Source: CAZKWG01 sp964615375
GTDB lineage: Bacteria > Myxococcota_A > UBA796 > CAZKWG01
Assembly: GCA_964615375.1 (NCBI GenBank)
Contig: CAZTOW010000106.1
Coordinates: 1-8,931, forward strand
DNA: 8,931 nt
Reading direction: 5' to 3'
The notes under the pieces are model-generated. The model was not told the origin of the DNA. It worked only from the letters and a program-made list of their open reading frames with translations, and ran no database searches. Numbering within the stretch: the first letter of the stretch is position 1; each line of letters opens with the position of its first letter. Shown here in pieces: positions 5,136-8,931 of this stretch. The translations under genes and the position numbers were made by a program.

Positions 5136-7670
5136 ATGGCGAAGAACCCATCCAACCCCACGCGGCCGCTCAGCCGCGCCGCGATCCGCTCCACCGCCTT
5201 CGAGGGCTCGGCGCCGAAGCCCGGTGGCGCGCGCACCAGCCAGCCCATGAAGGAGGCGGTCATGTACACCCGCGTCTCCTCCAAGGACCAGGAGCGCGAG
5301 GGCTTCTCCATCCCGGCCCAGCAGCGGCTGCTCAGCGCCTACGCCGAGCGCAACGACATCGCCGTGGTCGCCGAGTTCGTGGACGTCGAGACCGCGAAGC
5401 AGTCCGGCCGTGAGCAGTTCGGCGAGATGCTGAAGTACCTGAAGCAGCGCCCGACCTGCAAGGCCATCCTGGTCGAGAAGACCGACCGGCTGTACCGCAA
5501 CATCAAGGACTACGTGACCCTCGAAGACCTGGGCTACGAGCTGCACTTCGTCAAGGAGGGCGGCGTCATGACCCCGGACAGCCGCTCCTCCGACAAGTTC
5601 ATGCACGGCATCCGGGTCATGGTCGCCAAGAACTACGTGGACGTGCTCAGCGAGGAGGCGCGCAAGGGCATGCTTGAGAAGGCGCGCCAGGGCATCTGGC
5701 CGGCGCGCGCGCCCTACGGCTACCGCAACGTGATCCGCAGCGACGGCAAGAAGGTGGTCGAGGTCGATCCTCAGCTCGGCCCCCGCATCCGGCAGCTCTT
5801 CGAGGAGTACGCCACCGGACAGTTCTCGCTGAAGGTGGTCGCGAAGCGCGCCCGCAACAACGGGCTCTGCTACCCGAACTCGGGCCAGCCCCTCGCCGCC
5901 AGCACCATCCACCAGATCCTCCAGAACCCGTTCTACATGGGCGAGTACGACTGGCACGGCGTCCGCTACAAGGGCATCCACCCGGCGCTGGTCACGCCCG
6001 AGCTGTTCGCCAAGATCCAGGACATCATGGCCGGGCGCGCCACCAACTGCCGACACGAGCAGAAGCGCGACTTCGCCTTCTCGGGGCAGGTCTATTGCGG
6101 GCTCTGCTGGGACGAGGACCACAAGCGGATGCTCATCGGCAGCCTCATCAAGCAGAAGTACATCTACTACCACTGCGAGCGGTGCAAGGAGCTCAGCCGC
6201 AACAAGTACATCCGCGAGCGCGACCTCGACGCCGGCTTCGAGGAGGCCATCGGCCGCCTCAAGGTCACGCCCGCCACCCTCGACCTCATCAAGCGCGCCC
6301 TGCTCGCCGCCCACGCCATGGTCCGCCGCGACCGCGACGAGCGCGTGGCCGCGCTGCAGGCCGACTACGACAAGCTCACGAAGAAGATCGACCAGGCCTA
6401 CGAGGACCGCCTGGAGGGCCGCATCGACATCGAGTTCTTCGACCGCAAGGCCCGCGAGTGGCGCGAGCAGCAGGCCCGCATCCGGCGCGACCTGGCCAAC
6501 GTCGAGTCCGCTGACGAGGGGGCGCTGCGCGTGGGCCTGGAGCTGTTCGAGGGGCTGCGCGATCTGCCCGACCGCTACGCCGCCAGCGAGGCGGGGGACA
6601 AGCGATCACTGGTCGCCCGCACCACCTCTAACTCCATCTGGCGGGGCGATCATCTGGAGGTCACCCTTCGGAAGGGGTATCAGCTCCTGGAGAATCTGCC
6701 GCAGGACCCTGAAAAGGCGAACGCCCCCGGGGAGGTCCCCGAGGGCGTTTCTGGGCGATGGCTCCAGGCCCTAGGCAGGACGGGCAATCAGTGTCGGTCT
6801 ATTGAGAGCTGGTCGGTAGACACGAGGTTGCCGCACCATCCCGCCTTTGGTATCCAGTGTGAGCCCCCGCCCGTCGAGGTACTGGAGCGCTCGGCGTCGA
6901 CCGACCTGCGCGCGCCCGACGAGGAGCCCGCGACGTTGGGCGATGCCTGGTCACCGCGCCTCCAGGCGATCCGCAACCGGCTGGCCCAGGCGCGGGGCTG
7001 GAAGCGTTGGCTGGCCGAGGACCCCGAGCGCCGCCCCGTGGACATCGCGAGGCACGAGGGGCTGAGCCGCGCCCGGGTGTCGCAGATGATGCGGCTGCTC
7101 GACCTGGCGCCCGAGGTCGTCTGGGACCTGGAGCGTCCCGACCGCGCCGGGCCGGTGCCGAGCGAGAAGCAGCTCCGCGAGGTCGCGATGCTCGCTGACC
7201 CCTTCGAGCAGGTCCGGCAGTACAGGGCCATGCTCGCGAACGCGCCAGCCGAGCAGCCCGTCGCCGAGGAGCCCGAGGCCGCCGCGCCCGCCGTCCAGGT
7301 GCTCAACGTCGCCCCGTTGGAGGTGGACGCGCCGCCCGTCGCGCCGGTCCACGTCCGCGGCTTCCAGCACCTGTTCGAGCGCGCCCGCCGCTACCACGAG
7401 ATGATGGACGGCGAGTCCGTGCGCTCGGTTGTCGAGGTCGCTCGCCTGGAAGGCGTCAGCCCGTCGCGCGTGAGTCAGCTCCTGTACCTGCTCCAGCTCG
7501 CACCGCCCATCGTCGCCGTGCTCGACGTGCCCGAGGCCCTCTGCCCGCCAGTGACGCACAAGGAGATCCTGGGGATCGCTCGGATGAAGAGCAAGAGCCA
7601 GCAGATCAAGGCGTTCTGGGGGCTCGTCAGCGCCGCGTCGGCCTGGGGGGAGGGGATGGCGGCGAAGTAG
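5136..7670 (+). CDS. Large serine recombinase with C-terminal tandem helix-turn-helix extension
   Basis: An 844-codon frame. Residues 41-190 form the resolvase catalytic domain: YTRVSS with catalytic Ser48, FSIPAQ, and VEKTDRLYRN (D117, R118, R121). Residues about 190-305 are the recombinase DNA-binding domain (APYGYRN, STIHQILQNPFYMGEYDW). C321, C324, C347 and C350 are the zinc ribbon, and about 400-455 is the coiled coil. The family's usual C-terminus (LEVTLRKGYQLLEN) ends near residue 520. The frame then runs over a terminator-like hairpin (codons 529-539) and a poorly conserved-looking linker into two similar HTH modules (about 606-700 and 740-830: IARHEGLSRARVSQMMRLL and VARLEGVSPSRVSQLLYLL). 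The protein should cut and rejoin DNA at att sites through a Ser-DNA intermediate. The ATG at 5136 has no clear ribosome site; one at 5247 (MKEAVMYTRVSS) is equally plausible. AAGGAGG (5250-5256) ideally precedes an ATG at 5262, but that start would remove the first beta strand. It diverges from the regulator operon. Confidence 0.85.
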   Translation: MAKNPSNPTRPLSRAAIRSTAFEGSAPKPGGARTSQPMKEAVMYTRVSSKDQEREGFSIPAQQRLLSAYAERNDIAVVAEFVDVETAKQSGREQFGEMLKYLKQRPTCKAILVEKTDRLYRNIKDYVTLEDLGYELHFVKEGGVMTPDSRSSDKFMHGIRVMVAKNYVDVLSEEARKGMLEKARQGIWPARAPYGYRNVIRSDGKKVVEVDPQLGPRIRQLFEEYATGQFSLKVVAKRARNNGLCYPNSGQPLAASTIHQILQNPFYMGEYDWHGVRYKGIHPALVTPELFAKIQDIMAGRATNCRHEQKRDFAFSGQVYCGLCWDEDHKRMLIGSLIKQKYIYYHCERCKELSRNKYIRERDLDAGFEEAIGRLKVTPATLDLIKRALLAAHAMVRRDRDERVAALQADYDKLTKKIDQAYEDRLEGRIDIEFFDRKAREWREQQARIRRDLANVESADEGALRVGLELFEGLRDLPDRYAASEAGDKRSLVARTTSNSIWRGDHLEVTLRKGYQLLENLPQDPEKANAPGEVPEGVSGRWLQALGRTGNQCRSIESWSVDTRLPHHPAFGIQCEPPPVEVLERSASTDLRAPDEEPATLGDAWSPRLQAIRNRLAQARGWKRWLAEDPERRPVDIARHEGLSRARVSQMMRLLDLAPEVVWDLERPDRAGPVPSEKQLREVAMLADPFEQVRQYRAMLANAPAEQPVAEEPEAAAPAVQVLNVAPLEVDAPPVAPVHVRGFQHLFERARRYHEMMDGESVRSVVEVARLEGVSPSRVSQLLYLLQLAPPIVAVLDVPEALCPPVTHKEILGIARMKSKSQQIKAFWGLVSAASAWGEGMAAK
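6720..6749 (+). terminator. Strong terminator-like hairpin inside the recombinase/HTH frame
   Basis: Left arm AACGCCCCCGGGG (6720-6732), loop AGGT, right arm CCCCGAGGGCGTT (6737-6749): 12 of 13 positions pair. It is preceded by GAAAAGG and followed by TTCT, the usual layout of an intrinsic terminator, although the T-run is short. It sits exactly where the recombinase family normally ends, with an out-of-frame TGA at 6710-6712 ten bases ahead. Confidence 0.55.
6828..6856 (+). promoter_or_regulatory. Weak promoter-like pair ahead of the HTH modules
   Basis: TTGCCG (6828-6833), a 17-base spacer, and TATCCA (6851-6856) loosely match -35/-10 hexamers (4 of 6 and 3 of 6). It lies after the internal hairpin and before the HTH modules, so it would fit a separate transcription unit. 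Weak on its own. Confidence 0.15.
6936..7670 (+). other. Possible separate HTH gene starting at TTG within the long frame
   Basis: If the recombinase really ends near the hairpin at 6720-6749, the downstream part could be its own gene. An in-frame TTG at 6936 (codon 601) has GAGGAG at 6921-6926, nine bases upstream, and would give a 244-residue protein made only of the two tandem HTH modules. These resemble the ParB/KorB-type helix (ARVSQMMRLLDLAPEV / SRVSQLLYLLQLAPPI). This is an alternative reading of the same DNA as the recombinase entry, not an additional gene in both models. Confidence 0.3.
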
Positions 7671-7687
7671 GAACGTGTACCCTACTT
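7665..7687. terminator. Hairpin spanning both convergent stop codons
   Basis: AAGTAGG (7665-7671) and CCTACTT (7681-7687) form a 7-bp stem with a 9-base loop. The TAG of the recombinase lies in one arm and the TAG of the PIN-like gene in the other, because both genes end in a Lys codon and TAG. A bidirectional terminator is plausible from the position, but no T-run follows. Confidence 0.3.
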
Positions 7688-7690
7688 GCG
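7680..7690. repeat. Right copy of the 11-bp inverted repeat flanking the recombinase block
   Basis: CCCTACTTGCG is the inverted counterpart (one mismatch) of CGCAGGTAGGG at 2884-2894. It lies at the change from GC-rich to lower-GC sequence, overlapping the end of the PIN-like gene and the convergent hairpin. Confidence 0.2.
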
Positions 7691-8842
7691 TCTACCTCCT
7701 GTCTGCTTCTTGCGGCGAGTCCTTCGATTGGGACGCTCGGGGGATGGGCTCAGGTCCGACACGGGAGGTGACCTATGAAGGCCACGTATTGCGGCATCAG
7801 GGTGCTTCTTTGTGTAGGTGGTCACCGTTTCGGCTGCATGGCGCACAGTTTCCTTGTCGGAGGGCTGGACCTCCAAGATTACTGGCCAGGTGTTATGTGA
7901 GGCCCCGCGCCCCGTGAAGGCGGCCCATGCCGCCAATCTCCTTGGAAGGCGTCGTTCTCCCGTGATGAAGATCGCTGACGAGAGCGCGTGCCGCCCGTGA
8001 ATCTGATCAGGAAACATTCCCGGCGCGGCTCGGCGGAAATCGGAGGCACGTTCACGGTAGTAGCCGAATATGCCAATGAGCATGGGGCCAATGTCGTCAG
8101 GGTGCAGGTCAGCATTATGGGAGAGAAGATGAGGAGTTACCATCTCGATTAAAGTTGAAATACTTTGACTTGGTGATAGATTCCGAATGGTCGAATCGAT
8201 TCGTTCGACGACCTGGTCGGGTGAAACATGGTCAAGGGTTGCGAAGGTCTCTCGCGTGGAGTCCGCGACTGGTGACAGCGCAGCAGTGTACCTGTTGCCC
8301 ACTTGGCAGGTGTCTGGGAGACCCACTGAGATCATCTCTGTCACGAGTTCTATGAGGCCATCTACCAGGTGCTGGGCGGCTGGTGCATCACTGACTGCGG
8401 CCCGCAATTCGGAGATGGCGGCATGCATCGCCGGGATGGAGCTGGGACTCAAGGGTGTGGTCGGTAGGTCTTCCTCAGTCTGGCCTAACGAAACGATGTA
8501 GCCCAGCCCGCGGCAAGCCTCGATGCACGACCCAGGTCGAAGGAGATGTTGGTGCTCGCCATGAACCTTCTTGATACCCCAGAGCCACTCGGAGGAAAGG
8601 CCGCTGAGAAACGTCAAGTCGCGAAGGCGTTCCGCTCGATTTATGGAGGATAGCCGAGTCCATCCTGCCGTGACGTCCATGAGATGTCCCTCGGAATACG
8701 GTAGCAGTGCAGCACCTTTTTCTTGCGCATCGAGCAGGGCAATGAGCAGCGGTCCAAGGTCGTCTTGCTTCCTGAGATGCTGGACAGTGTTCCAGTCAAG
8801 GTAGATGAATGGCCTTGGCGGTGTGGAGTCCGGGATGTCCAT
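7682..8842 (-). CDS. PIN-like nuclease-fold protein with basic C-terminal tail
   Basis: A 386-residue soluble protein. The N-terminus FIYLDWNTVQHLRK (D16, N18) matches the first acidic motif of PIN-like domains. LPYSEGHLMDV (S50, E51, D56) matches the YSe.Hl.D motif of one PIN-like lineage. FPDQIHGRHALSSAIFITGERRLPRRL (D279, H282, H285, E296) matches the late D..H...A..f.T.D.rl block, with GE where D is common. PIN proteins are Mg-dependent RNases or nucleases, often toxins or defence effectors. The insert between motifs (about 100-250) is long compared with VapC-type proteins of roughly 130 residues, and the last 25 residues are strongly basic (RPNRRTRRKKQTGGRRK), suggesting nucleic-acid contact. 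The ATG has GAGG (8851-8854) eight bases upstream. No small antitoxin gene is seen next to it in the window. It converges on the recombinase with an 11-base gap and is lower in GC. The fold is probable; the activity is inferred. Confidence 0.6.
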   Translation of the reverse strand: MDIPDSTPPRPFIYLDWNTVQHLRKQDDLGPLLIALLDAQEKGAALLPYSEGHLMDVTAGWTRLSSINRAERLRDLTFLSGLSSEWLWGIKKVHGEHQHLLRPGSCIEACRGLGYIVSLGQTEEDLPTTPLSPSSIPAMHAAISELRAAVSDAPAAQHLVDGLIELVTEMISVGLPDTCQVGNRYTAALSPVADSTRETFATLDHVSPDQVVERIDSTIRNLSPSQSISTLIEMVTPHLLSHNADLHPDDIGPMLIGIFGYYRERASDFRRAAPGMFPDQIHGRHALSSAIFITGERRLPRRLAAWAAFTGRGASHNTWPVILEVQPSDKETVRHAAETVTTYTKKHPDAAIRGLHRSPPVSDLSPSPERPNRRTRRKKQTGGRRK

Positions 8843-8875
8843 CGGCGAGACCTCGTGTGAATCGCGTTGCTGCTG

Positions 8876-8899
8876 GTCTAACCCAGAATGTACGTAGAC
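8876..8899. promoter_or_regulatory. Dyad GTCTA-N14-TAGAC upstream of the PIN-like gene
   Basis: GTCTA (8876-8880) and TAGAC (8895-8899) form a perfect 5-bp dyad with a 14-base spacer, starting 34 bases upstream of the PIN-like start. On the minus strand TACATT (8893-8888) lies inside it and could be a -10. It is an operator candidate only, as dyads of this length occur by chance. Confidence 0.2.
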
Positions 8900-8931
8900 G
8901 CATAGGTTGAGAGAACCCGGCGCTCATCCAC

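Noticed and set aside
5010..6314. A 434-codon minus-strand open frame opposite the recombinase
   Set aside because: Low-complexity Leu/Val/Asp/Ala composition typical of the reverse of a GC-rich gene, while the plus strand carries clear recombinase motifs.
7682..8842. PIN-like gene as half of a standard VapBC toxin-antitoxin pair
   Set aside because: The protein is far longer than VapC, and no small antitoxin-like gene lies next to it in the window.
1..8931. CRISPR array or clustered short repeats
   Set aside because: No set of three or more evenly spaced repeats was found; the only spaced pair is the two-copy element at 2778-2843.

Overview
This looks like an accessory or mobile-element region from a GC-rich bacterium. 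The heavy G/C third-position codon bias, frequent GTG starts and 4-base GTGA gene overlaps would fit Myxococcota or a similar high-GC proteobacterial lineage, but nothing here fixes the taxon. Composition is mosaic: about 1-690 and 2896-7670 are very GC-rich, while about 700-2890 and 7680-8931 are visibly less so, suggesting pieces of different origin.

Layout. Positions 1-551 hold a translationally coupled minus-strand pair: a small Pro-rich hypothetical protein and a short protein resembling the N-terminal domain of phage-type antirepressors, probably frameshifted near the left edge. Positions 552-900 carry no convincing gene but a 9-G run. Positions 901-1951 hold two plus-strand genes, an exported protein and a small membrane protein with an 11-G tract in its coding frame. 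A hairpin separates them from a convergent gene (1969-2742, minus) for a protein with a Cys-rich, zinc-ribbon-like C-terminus. A 16-base near-repeat occurs twice, exactly 50 bp apart, upstream of that gene.

The core is the GC-rich block 2896-7670. Two overlapping minus-strand genes (an unrecognised 330-residue protein, then a protein with an OmpR/PhoB-like winged helix and four spaced cysteines) diverge from a large serine recombinase gene. The recombinase has all expected parts (catalytic serine, DRL motif, recombinase domain, C4 zinc ribbon, coiled coil), but its frame continues for about 320 codons, over a strong terminator-like hairpin and into two tandem ParB/KorB-like helix-turn-helix modules. 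It is either a recent recombinase-HTH fusion or two genes whose separating stop was lost. Convergent to it, 11 bases after its stop, lies a lower-GC gene (7682-8842, minus) for a PIN-like nuclease-fold protein with a very basic tail.

How they may work together (inference): the divergent operon could regulate or modulate the recombinase, with the HTH modules adding DNA binding. The lower-GC genes on both sides (PIN-like, zinc-ribbon, exported and membrane proteins) look like cargo or neighbouring accessory genes. No complete known defence or toxin-antitoxin system is recognisable. The least explained parts are the recombinase/HTH fusion and its divergent two-gene partner operon.
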